A stretch of 64,000 nt of DNA from Sweltsa coloradensis. Taxonomy: Eukaryota; Arthropoda; Insecta; Plecoptera; Chloroperlidae. The number at the start of each line of letters is the position of its first letter. Positions within the stretch are counted from its first letter, which is position 1. Below are positions 10,906-20,695 of this stretch, piece after piece. Where the stretch lies: contig JAMZAV010002177.1 of NCBI GenBank assembly GCA_024449915.1, positions 1-64,000 on the forward strand, in the 5' to 3' direction. A program made the position numbers and the translations under genes. The notes under the pieces are model-generated. The model made no database searches. It worked only from the letters and a program-made list of their open reading frames with translations, and was not told where the DNA came from.

Positions 10906-13107
10906 AGACGTTATTCAACTTCAAAATGAGGTTTGTGGGCACTGGGTTTTGTAGGGACTTTTACAGTGCGTCTACCACAATATCAAAGATAGTATTATAC
11001 CCTTTAGGCTACCATAAAGGACAACACTTAAGTCACATGTTTATATGTACACCAATTTATTTTTATTTTGAACATTGTCGTTACAAACAAATGCTCTAAT
11101 TTTAAACTCTTGGATTACAACATTAATTGAATATAAATGTAAGACTAACTTATACATACATATTCCGTTTCTTAGACTAACTTGTAATTGATGCGCTGTT
11201 GATGTGATGCTTTAGTCGTCTTGTAGGCTGATCTTAACTCCAATGCATTTTTTTGTTTGATTGTATCCTTCTTATAATACCTCGAACATGAGTAATCTGT
11301 CTTGAAGTAATTAATTTAAATATAGCACAAACTCTTAATTACACAAAAAAACACTTTTATATTTTAAAACTGTACATTTCACAATAACTCAATTTATACT
11401 ATAATCTTGATGTATCTTCTTTGTTTTAATCAATCATGGTGGCTTTCTTTTTCTTTAAAATCACAAATGAATAATGAATTATTAAAATACATTTCAGAAG
11501 AGACCAAAACCCTTACTCATTTGATAACCAAAGCACTTAAATCATAGTCAAGACAACAAAAGGAAAGATCAAGACCTGAGCACTCCATAGCAGCAGTCCA
11601 CGGAAACTTATTGCTAATAATTGAACACGAAAACGGCGGCCATTGTGTGGGAACAGTCACCTGTCAGTCAACCTAGTACACAGAGGTGCAGGATGCAGGC
11701 CCAATATGGGAAACGCAGCGCTGGAGTACGCGGTCTAGTGTGAACGTGTTGAACTACAGTTTAGTTGAACAGAATTCGTAGCATGCCGCGCCGCCCAGCT
11801 TATGCCACACTTCGCCATTTATTATGCGTATTATTTCGCTGTTTCGACTACATACGTTCGCATATTGTATGTTTCTTGTTGATAATACCATAATTTAACG
11901 TCCAGTAGGCGGGATTTTGTAATAGTGCAGTATTTCCTATTATTTTATAATCCACATTTTTTTTTTTTACGAAAGTTATTGTCTTGAAGGCTTACACTCA
12001 ACCTTTTTTTGGGGGGGCATTTGAAAGGTAACAGACATACCTTTTGAAAGCAATCAAAAACATATTTTGGATATCAACTCCCTGGTCTACAACAGTGTTA
12101 TATTTTTATTGTAATTGGTTAAGACAAGAAAATTTGTGAACATTTATTTGGCTTCGAGGAACCATAAATACATCATGACTACGGCTGAACTTGCCTAGTA
12201 CTCGGAAGTTTATATCAAGTAATTGATTAGAGTCATAATATTGTGAAGAATTGTGTACAGAAAAATGAGATCGGTAAAGTGTAGCCTGGTTTTAAGACTA
12301 GGCAACTTTATGTCCATGCAAAACTTGTAGTACTCAGATCTATGGTAGGCAATAAAAGATGCTGCACAGATTACACGCCATTGGAATTGGTCACGTGAGA
12401 GAAGTTAGGATTCAAAATACAGTCGCGTAGTCCATTTGGGGCCTGACAAGTGAGTCACACATTCGTCTTAGGGTTGCTGGTTAACTCTCTCATGCAGTTG
12501 CTTTTGATTTAACCAAGAAGTTTGAATGCTTTAGGCACAATGTGCATCCAATCCTGGAATGTAGTGGTAATGTCTTTCAAATTTTCATAACTAAAATTTA
12601 AAAACACTTAAATTGGCATATTTCTCAACCAATAAATTTGTATAAGCGGTGCTATTTTAATCTTTTTCATTAGTCAATTTTGTGGAAAATGGCTATTAAC
12701 ATTGGAAAACTTTGTATCCCTGGCAAATACAATTACAAATTTGTTGCTAATATATTTTTATTTTGACGGTTTTCTATAAAAATTTGTGATAAATACGGAT
12801 TTGTCTGCAATTTGGATATGCTGTAAGTATAAAATGGGATCAGCTTGTACATATTTAAGCAACAAATGTAAAACGATTTTGTGATGTCACTGTTGCTCCT
12901 ACCAAAAATATGGTAGGTACACTATTTTTGCAGTGAATTGTACGGTGAATATTTTTACCATTAAGTATTTTTGTCTACCTCCAGCCTTTTTGGATTTAAT
13001 CTCAACAAACACAAACTCACGACACCGAGTGTGTGGCGAGTGCTTCAAGTTTAGATTTGGTCAATATTCCTATAAAAAAAACACTTCATACTAAAAATTC
13101 TCTACTT
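10906..13107. other. AT-rich intron-like DNA
   Basis: No gene, array or transposon ends are recognised. A local CpG-richer patch at about 11630-11820 (GGCGGCCATTG, CGCGGTC, CATGCCGCGCCGCCC) stands out and could be regulatory, but there is no further support. Confidence 0.45.
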
Positions 13108-14659
13108 CCCACACAGCACACCACGTTTTCAAAACGTTACTTTTTATGTTACAATGTTCCCAGAATGTTAGTTCAAATTATAACATCTATACAACGTACG
13201 GAAAATGATATGTTTGTTACAATATTCTTTGGTGTTCAAAAACATTCTCACAACGATGTTGCAACATTTAGTAACTAACATTTCGGTGGATAAAAAACAA
13301 ACAATATTGACCTTTACTTAGATACATTTTATTGACGTTGCTACAATGTCGTGCCATTTTCCGTTAATGACTTGGAAAAAAACCATGTGGAAACGTTAGA
13401 AACTGGCTCATTTCACTTTCAGAGAACGTTACATTTGAAATCTCAACGGTTTTTTGCGGTGTGGGGTAGCTTGTCCTGTCTTGTCTGTGCTCTGCTCATT
13501 CGACAATCAGTCGTCGGGAGAGAAAGACGCGTGTTCATGTGGCTGTTGTGTTTAACGTGATGGAGCGCGGCGTCAAAGGGCGGACGGACGGGAAGAGACG
13601 GAATGACTTTAAAAAAGGTGTTAAACGGGTCGTTTCGACGCGTCGCGTCGTTACCTTACTCGTGTGTGAGTTTGACGTTTCGGAACCACTGTGGGTTCCA
13701 TCTTCATCGACTGATTGCTGAAAGTGCGTTTGTTCGTTGCCTCTCTCATTCGTGATCGTGTTTAAATGCTTTGACCAATGCCTGAAGGATTTTAATACCG
13801 CTGAGTGAGTGATTGAATTGTGTCAAGCTCATATCTTGGATTACCTATATTTGCTTATACATATATCTATCTATTCCTATACCTTGCAGTTGATTCGTTT
13901 TTACCAGCCACGCTCGCGCGTTTGTATCAGCCTTAAATTGATTATGGTCCCATGCTGTTAGGCTACTGTTAGGCCTACCATGGCTGCGACTTGAATAAAA
14001 TGTTAAAATTGTCATAATTTGTGCCAGTGCTGTACGTTTCTTGATCTAGGCCTAAGTTGTGTGAAAAGGTAATATGTTGCTGCACTAGCAAATGATTTCT
14101 GAAACTGAATTATTACTATATGGTTGCCACCATATGATCCCATTTCCAATTATCAATACATGAAAATATAATTTAATTTATAATCGGTGTTTCGAAATAA
14201 TATATACGCACAATCAGTAGTATATCTTTACGTCAATTCAGTGAGTACATACTCGCAGACACCGATTAATCAATAATTCAATTAAATTTTTTTTATCGAT
14301 AATCAATCGATTATCCAATAATCGAATAATCATCGATAAAAAGATATTTGCAGCAACCATAATTATTACATTATTTAAGAAGTGTAAAAGCAACGTTCTA
14401 GTAACGTTTCTCCATGTTACTATTTAAATGTTACCACAAAGTTACATGAACATGAGTATAACACCTTACAATGTTGTTACCTGGTCGTTTACACAACATT
14501 GTGATACAAGTTGCATGAACGTTATGAGGTTTGTTTGCAGCGGGACATTTGGATATTTCATCAATGTTACAATTACTATACCAAACGTTGTGAGGATATA
14601 TCGAATGTTTAATAGAAAACTTATATTAATGTTGAGGAAACGTTACCGTGCTGTGTGGG
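13108..14659. mobile_element. 1.55-kb terminal-inverted-repeat element
   Basis: The ends are CCCACACAGCAC (13108-13119) and GTGCTGTGTGGG (14648-14659), exact inverted copies. Inside each end lies a 250-280-bp zone dense in AACGTT, GTTAC and ACAATGTT motifs, on opposite strands. The interior holds a CpG-rich patch (about 13490-13720) with a 50-codon open stretch starting MERGVKGRTDGKRR, and an ATCGAT cluster (14275-14345). No transposase is recognised, so this looks like a non-autonomous DNA transposon or an internally deleted one. No target-site duplication is clear. Confidence 0.55.
14275..14345. repeat. ATCGAT/AATCGATT-rich cluster
   Basis: Short overlapping TTATCGATAA, AATCGATTAT and ATCGATAAAA motifs over 70 bp inside the terminal-inverted-repeat element. 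They resemble subterminal transposase-binding motifs or DREF-type sites. No function is shown. Confidence 0.35.
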
Positions 14660-14953
14660 TTGTTTGTTTTTCTGTTGTAACAAATAGTCCACGAGCGCAA
14701 TTCACCTTGATTTTGCTCTATTGGATTCTCTTTTGTTGTGCATTTGTTTTACTTTAGATAAGTTATAGTAAGGTAATAGAAATAATTGTGAAAATGTATC
14801 ATATATAATTTATGGTTTTGGTGTGGGGATCATGCTTGAACTGGTTACGTGGTGGTTTTATGTATGGGTATAGTAATTATTTTTATAATTCTAATAGTAG
14901 TATAATGTTAATTGTTTTCATATAAACTCTTCATTATAATTATAATTTTTCAG
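14660..14953. other. Intron end upstream of zinc-finger exon
   Basis: AT-rich sequence ending in the acceptor ATAATTTTTCAG at 14953. A TAACTT/TAAT-rich zone before it could hold the branch point. No other feature. Confidence 0.5.
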
Positions 14954-15353
14954 ATGCTGAACAGGAATGGCGCCCTGTTCCTGACAGCAAACCAGGCTCT
15001 GAAAGACATCAGTGTCAAGACTGTCCTCGTTCATTCACACGTAAAGGTGATCTCACGTACCACCAGAAGCACGACTGTGGACGCAAGGAGCCTCACAAGT
15101 GTCCAAGTGTAGCAAGACATTCTCAATGAAACAAGCTCTATCCCGTCATATTAAGTACGAATGCGTTGACAAACAACAACCTCAGTGTAAAGCTTGTGGC
15201 AAAACGTTTCGACACGTGTCAAGCTTGTATAGCCACTCCAAACACGAGTGCGGGAAGGAGCCGCAGTTCCCGTGTACAAAGTGTTCCTATCGAGCCACAC
15301 ACAAATCTCATTTAAGGCGTCATTATGAAAGCAAGCACAAACACGGAGAATAA
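14954..15353 (+). CDS. lola: lola-type zinc-finger terminal exon (frame-broken)
   Basis: The exon starts right after the acceptor TTTTTCAG and ends at a TAA. In phase (x|AT GCT GAA) it reads DAEQEWRPVPDSKPGSERHQC, the usual opening of lola alternative 3' exons. Four fingers follow: CQDC...HQKHDC (C2HC), CSKTFSMKQALSRHIKYEC, CKACGKTFRHVSSLYSHSKHEC, and a last C2H2 finger FPCTKCSYRATHKSHLRRHYESKH. The linkers DCGRKEPHKC and CGKEPQFPC are the lola signature. One base is missing at about 15105 (TGTCCAAGTGT in place of TGTCCNAAGTGT), so finger 2 is broken and translation would stop at 15129. Lola proteins are nuclear BTB transcription factors whose DNA specificity is set by the spliced 3' exon. 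I favour a sequence error over a dead exon because all other codons are intact. Confidence 0.85.
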
Positions 15354-15498
15354 TTGTAATTATAACTATGTCATACTTTTAGGCCGTGTTCATTGTTTTG
15401 TGGTGGTGTTGCAAACAATCATGATTGTTTTGCAACACTCGATATGCTACAGATTTTGTGGACATACAAGTCGCTAACTACATGTACAGAAATCCCTA
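15354..15498. other. 3' flank of the first zinc-finger exon
   Basis: Short 3'-UTR-like AT-rich sequence before the hairpin repeat. No canonical AATAAA is seen in this interval. Confidence 0.35.
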
Positions 15499-15911
15499 CA
15501 CACACATAACAAAAACTTGTAGAAATACAGCCAAACCTTACACACTCAAAAGGAATGAGATCTAAAAAAAGGGCCAAGCTCATCTACCCTTCCACATTTG
15601 CGCATTCTTAATTCATAAACGTACAGTGTCCCATAACAGCATCCTCGAAAAGCTTGGCAAAATAGAATTTGCGATTATTAATTTAACGTAGTAGTTTATC
15701 CAAGTTCTTTTTTTGTAATTAATTTAAACGTAAACATGCAAATTCTATTTTGCCAAGCTTTTTGAGGATGCTGTTATGGGACACTGTACGTTTATGAATT
15801 AAGAATGCGCAAATGTGGAAGGGTAGATGAGCTTGGCCCTTTTTTTAGATCTCATTCCTTTTGAGTGTGTAAGGTTTGGCTGTATTTCTACAAGTTTTTG
15901 TTATGTGTGTG
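15499..15911. repeat. Hairpin (palindromic) module of repeat R, copy A
   Basis: Arms of about 180-190 bp beginning ACACACATAACAAAAACTTG and ending in the reverse complement surround a loop of about 45 bp. The arms carry GGGCCAAGCTCATCTACCC and GCATCCTCGAAAAGCTTGGC. The same hairpin recurs at 54354-54729 and 58634-59000. Confidence 0.85.
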
Positions 15912-16633
15912 ATCTTATTACTTTTTCAAGTTCCATTACAAAATTATTTGTTAAAATATAATATTTTTATCAAAGTTGATTTAATTTTTATGGTATTAGC
16001 AATAACAATAGGATGTAAAATATCTAGGCCCGGATTCATGTACATCCTGGGTATAGGTGGTATAACCATGGTATAACGACGGTATAAGGACTGGTTAAGT
16101 CTAGGCAACTCACATCCTATTAAAACTTTCCCATGTAACAACAAACGCACAACTAATGTAATTTTACACCTATTTCACTGCACCCACACGAGGGAAGCGA
16201 TATATCTAGACGGCCTTGACCCACAGCCATGTAAATCATCAGATAATCAGAAGAATATTGAAAATTTTCACCATCTTTTGTTTTACATTTTTATTAAAAG
16301 TGACAGGAGATTGCGTGAGTTTATTAAAAGTAAAGAAAAAGCTTATTATTGCCGTAAATTTTGGAATAGCCTAGGACTATCATACCATTGTTTATCTGCA
16401 TTAGGCTTGTAGTAATCAAAACTAGTTATTTGTGCGGGAAGTGTCAAAACAAGGTTGTGCTGGCCTAGGGTTGGCTAAGAAAGGCCTAGGGCTTGTCAAA
16501 CATGTAGTGTAAGTATTTATTTATCTAGTCCTATAGCCTAATGGAACTTTAGACCTACACTGTTGTATTATAAATAATTTTCTACATCTGGGCCTAGGCC
16601 AGGGACGGTTTCTGATTTGTTTAATGAGAGTAT
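15499..16633 (+). mobile_element. Repeat R, copy A, left part
   Basis: Matches the copies at 54.35 and 58.63 kb over the hairpin and the following GGTATAAGGACTGG block (to about 16095). It diverges in the middle (16096-16450), then matches again up to ATGAGAGTAT at 16633, where the LTR element interrupts it. The sequence resumes at 37079. Confidence 0.8.
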
Positions 16634-18080
16634 TGTAACGGTCCTGACCGGGGGCGACACGGTAGTGCCTTCCCAAGTCATTAGCCGGTTACTTACGCCT
16701 CCACCAAAACTGATTGTTCGGTTCAGTTTGGACCGATTGATAGATTACTGCATGACTTTGAGAGGTAACTGTCTCGTTTTAATTAGAGGTATGAAACCTC
16801 TGGTGGATCAGTGAGTATGTGAAATGAAGGAAGGGAGGAGTACAATAAACACTGAAGTTAATTACATTTGTAATATTTAATTAATACGACATTCATGATT
16901 ATACACGTTTTAGAGCCTGGTTTGGTATTTAACATAAAGGTCGGCCTGAAGGACCTAGGTTTAGTTTATAACCTCTGAATGAGTTACTATAATGACGTCC
17001 TTTACGTCCTGGGAATACTCCCGGCTGATAGCCATCGTACATACATATAATAGTTCAACACCACATGGTAAAAGGTTTACATTTATAAGTACATAATAAA
17101 AGATTGAATTACACTCACCAGAGTCCCTCGGGTAATACACCACAGTTGATTTGATAGCTGGTTCTATGTCCACTCTTGGCAGAGATGAAGATAGAAGTGA
17201 CTTTACTGTGCCATCCCATGCTCCTTTTATACAGAAACCCTGCCCACTACCTACGTCACTGACTCATGGTCGTCGCCTACCAAATCATGGTGTTGGCTTG
17301 GTGACGTTGTAAAAAAAATATAGAGTGGTGTCGTTATTTCTGGGGGTCCTAGTTCCTGCTAGTGGCATCTTTATTGCTCAAAATGAATGGAGCTTGTTTT
17401 GGAAAGGATAGAGTGACCTTTAGGCGGCTTCCTTTCTAAATGTAACCTTAGGTGGACACTCTCTAGCTAGCTCTGAAAATATTTAGTATTAAGTTAATTA
17501 GGCGCCGGCGGTCTCTTTGATTAAGTATGGTCGCTGTCTACCGCTAGAAATAAAGAAGAATCTTTATTGCAACTGTCATTCATATCTGAATGCGAGCGGC
17601 TAGCGCCCCCTGGCGACAAAGACTAAAACCCCGGGATGTCGGCAGAGTGCATTTTACAAAGGATAATTGGCTGCTTATTTTAGAGTATTGTGTTAAGCCA
17701 AGAGCAGAGGGGTGACATCGGCTATGCAATACACAGTATGCAGTACCTCATAGGCAAAGTGCAATGAAAAAAATGTTTTGTGCATAAACAATTTGCTGCA
17801 ATAGTGTGCAAAGAGATGCATAGGGGCTCAAACTAGTTGACCTTGGCTGAAGGCCAGGCCTGTGTGCGAAACAACAACACACGCACAGTCTTCGTCAGTA
17901 ACCTTTAGATCAGCTAAGTTGCTAAATTACCTAATTAGCTATGAAAGGAAATCCTAAGAGCGAGCTAGCCTGGCCAACTATCACTATCTAGCTATGACTT
18001 GTGTAGCAACATTATGTGGGTTTGTTAATATTGTATCGAATTGGTATGTGTAGCTGTGCTCACTATGCCATTTCGTTACA
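16634..18080 (-). repeat. 3' LTR
   Basis: 1447 bp, beginning TGTAACGG and ending TTTCGTTACA on the + strand. It is almost collinear with the LTR at 35635-37078. The differences are mostly 1-4-base indels, often in homopolymers. Confidence 0.93.
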
Positions 18081-18097
18081 CGACCCCCCTCCCAAGC
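18081..18097 (-). promoter_or_regulatory. Polypurine tract
   Basis: Immediately 5' of the 3' LTR, in element orientation, lies TTGGGAGGGGGGTCG, a purine-rich plus-strand priming site. A second run (CCAGGGGGCG) is about 20 bases further upstream. Confidence 0.75.
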
Positions 18098-18707
18098 GCG
18101 CGCGCCCCCTGGCCGCGGCAAAATGTTATACCTCTGGTAAGGGTAAGTCAATGTACAAGTCAATTATTGCAATAACAAAAGAAACGAAATAAAAGCAAAT
18201 ATTCCAACCAGACTCGTTTAACCTAAAGTTAAGTATAAGTAAATCATAATATTGTATCCTTCGGCCAAAGTTTAATCCATAAGATACACCAGAATAATTC
18301 AAGTTGAACATCAACCAAAAACTACAACATAACACAATACATCATTTAGCTTAACATTCATAAAACAATACCAACGTTACAACTAACATAATAAAAATAC
18401 ATGTTGGTTATTCTAAAACTAAGAATGACTCAAAGTGAACAAAAGTGAAAAAACACAAAAATAGAAACTACAACAATATGTGGTCGTTCCACATAAACTG
18501 AAAAGTTAAATCTAAAGTACACAAATTATTTATACTAAGGTTTAAATACCTTTAACGTTAGGAATGAATAATGTTCACGTAGTTAATAAGATATTGTGAT
18601 ACATTGGAGAAAAAGAGGACATTTTTTAAAAAGTTAAAACGGTTCATAAAAATTCATAAAAATTGTTTCAAGTTCCACTCACGATTTTGGTCTTTGGCAA
18701 AAACACT
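18098..18707. other. 3' untranslated region of LTR element
   Basis: AT-rich sequence between the orphan ORF stop and the polypurine tract, apart from a short GC run (about 18098-18118). No coding stretch is seen. Confidence 0.5.
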
Positions 18708-20018
18708 TCATAGCCCCAGGATCTCTTCTTGCTCCCAATTATCGGAAACACGCGGGAGAGCCACCAGTGCTACCCTTTCCTGGGCATAGGGTGCACATAG
18801 GGCACACGGACATGCCGGATTGATCCGGGTGGGCGAAACTACTGGGCTTCCAACGGTCATCTCGGTGTCCGGCGAGGTTTTCTCCAGTAGGATCGTGTCC
18901 GTCTCCGAGTTGGTGGTTCTGGTGTCCATGGGTGTTTCCTCATCTACAGGAGGGTTGTCGGCCATTTCTACCGGAGATGATTCTGTCGGGACCCGGGGTG
19001 TCGTGGTCGGCGTAGGCGGCTGCAGCGCGGTTTCCACCGCTCTTGCCGCGCTGGCCAACACCTCCAATCCCCTTGGTACTGGAACCGGAGTCATTGGTCG
19101 GTCCAGCAACTCCTTTAGTAGGTTTAGGTTAGGGGTCTTCTTCGGGATGGTGATTCTGGATTTGGCTTTATACGGGGTCCAATCCGCTTCTGCTCCGGGA
19201 TAAGATCGTTTGGATGTCTGGTGGGGATCTTGGACGGGTGCGGACAGTGGACGACCCCAACCCTTGGACATGGTCAGGTCGGTGGCGGCCATCCGAAATT
19301 GGTTATGTTGTGGATGTAGACCTGACGGTCGGCCAAACGGGTTCTGGGACCTGCGGTCGGCCAGAATGCCCCCACCGCTTGTGGATAGGGCATCACCGAT
19401 CCGGGGAAGGAAGTTGGCACTTCGTGTTGCCGGGACTGGTGGTAGGGTGGGGTTCAGCGTCGGAACGGGTGGTGTTTGGTGGGATTTCTCTACCTCGCCA
19501 TAGGGCCAAAATGGCAGGTAGCCCGCGGGAACGGGGGTGACTTTAGGGAGTCGGGTGACTTGGTCGACAGGGCAAGGAAAGGAGCGTACGTGTCCTAGGC
19601 GGCCATGCTCGATTGTGTAGTGGGGCACCAGCACCCACTCTCGTCCGGTCGTCGCCTGGATGATGGAACGGGGGCCCCATCCTCTGGCAATGGGGATGAG
19701 GGTCCGTGGGATCTCTTGGCGAGGTTCCGGGCGGTAGTCAGCCGGTATGGGTACCAGGGCAGGCATGGCACTCCTTCCGGACGGGCGAAATCCTGCACTG
19801 GGTCCAGCGCCGTCCCGTGGCTCAAAGGCATGCCCCCCTGTGATGTGTGTGCCTCGTACTTGGTTTACCAGGTAAGCCTGCCGCGGATCGTTGAAGGGTT
19901 CTGGGTATCGTGAGCGGGGTCTGATGGTTATGATGATGTTGTCTCCCTCTGAGACAGCATCGCGGTAAGTGGCGTTGTCAGCCGCTACTTGCCGTCTAAA
20001 ATATTCTTCCCTGTCCAT
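18708..20018 (-). CDS. Orphan proline-rich 436-residue ORF next to 3' LTR
   Basis: Uninterrupted frame beginning MDREEYFRRQVAADNATYRD. Just upstream, TTTGTCTATATAG at 20022 is a good splice acceptor 3 bases before the ATG, which suggests expression from a spliced message. The N-terminal 170 residues look folded (EYFRRQ, IIITIRPRSRYPEPF, EWVLVPHYTIEHGRLGHVRSFPCP). The rest is low-complexity, rich in Pro/Thr/Ser/Arg with an acidic patch (VDEETPMDTRTTNSETDT) and a cysteine cluster NPACPCALCAPYAQ near the C-terminus. No membrane segment or signal peptide is present. It is clearly GC-richer than its surroundings. I recognise no family. An accessory protein of the retroelement is the simplest reading, since the ORF lies inside the LTRs in the same orientation. 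Confidence 0.7.
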   Translation of the reverse strand: MDREEYFRRQVAADNATYRDAVSEGDNIIITIRPRSRYPEPFNDPRQAYLVNQVRGTHITGGHAFEPRDGAGPSAGFRPSGRSAMPALVPIPADYRPEPRQEIPRTLIPIARGWGPRSIIQATTGREWVLVPHYTIEHGRLGHVRSFPCPVDQVTRLPKVTPVPAGYLPFWPYGEVEKSHQTPPVPTLNPTLPPVPATRSANFLPRIGDALSTSGGGILADRRSQNPFGRPSGLHPQHNQFRMAATDLTMSKGWGRPLSAPVQDPHQTSKRSYPGAEADWTPYKAKSRITIPKKTPNLNLLKELLDRPMTPVPVPRGLEVLASAARAVETALQPPTPTTTPRVPTESSPVEMADNPPVDEETPMDTRTTNSETDTILLEKTSPDTEMTVGSPVVSPTRINPACPCALCAPYAQERVALVALPRVSDNWEQEEILGL

Positions 20019-20080
20019 TTCCTATATAGACAAATTGATATTGGATTAATATTAGAATTTTTTCAAACAGTACCCCACTG

Positions 20081-20695
20081 TTAATTTGGGTCTGGGAAGG
20101 AACTTATTTCCTTTTCGTTTTCATAGAAGCTAGTTGTAGTTTCTTCCAAGGGTGGAGGAGGTGGCAACCCTCGGGGATACATGTAGCCATCTGGACCTTC
20201 ATCAAACAAGGGTGGTGGCGTTTCAGGCCAATCCCTCATTTCCATGTAGGTGGGATTGTTAGCTACTAATCGCCTATGGGTTTCTACACTGAGAGGTGAA
20301 ATAATTGTATTTGGTCTAGTGAAGACTGCCCCGGGGGTAATTAAAGGGTTTCTTCCTCGTCTAGCTAGAGTTTCAGGTGTATGAGGTGCAATTATAGGCT
20401 CCTGACTCGCCCTTGATTGAGAGTTTTTCCATCCCTTTCCTATCATCCAATATAACATTCCTTGACTTATTATTATTATAGTTAACAGGGTTCCAATTAT
20501 CCCATACAACAAATAGGGTGGTAAGAATTCTTCATGAAAGGTTGGATTAATGGATTCGTGTTCCATCTTGGCACGAACCCATTTGCTTATCATGGCATTA
20601 CTAAGGTACCTATCAAATCCTATTAGATTTTCTTTAATAACAAAAGCTCTGTTAACCAAGTGTCCTAAAGTAATTTGATACATTTTTAATTCCAC
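20081..20695 (-). CDS. Membrane-anchored C-terminal part of second glycoprotein-like ORF
   Basis: The 204-codon open segment has about 60 residues of probable ectodomain stem. A strongly hydrophobic stretch follows (LLYGIIGTLLTIIIISQGML, about residues 62-85) and then a tail of about 115 residues ending in a proline run (RGLPPPPPLEE) and an acidic end. One transmembrane segment near the C-terminus with a long cytoplasmic tail is the layout of a type I fusion or attachment glycoprotein. The Met used here is internal: coding sequence continues upstream with frame breaks to 20943 and beyond. It ends 62 bases before the orphan ORF. I cannot assign a virus or element family. Confidence 0.55.
   Translation of the reverse strand: MELKMYQITLGHLVNRAFVIKENLIGFDRYLSNAMISKWVRAKMEHESINPTFHEEFLPPYLLYGIIGTLLTIIIISQGMLYWMIGKGWKNSQSRASQEPIIAPHTPETLARRGRNPLITPGAVFTRPNTIISPLSVETHRRLVANNPTYMEMRDWPETPPPLFDEGPDGYMYPRGLPPPPPLEETTTSFYENEKEISSFPDPN

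Noticed and set aside
19210..19913. Open frames of about 100 codons on the + strand across 19.2-19.9 kb
   Set aside because: They are shadows of the GC-rich 436-codon ORF on the other strand.
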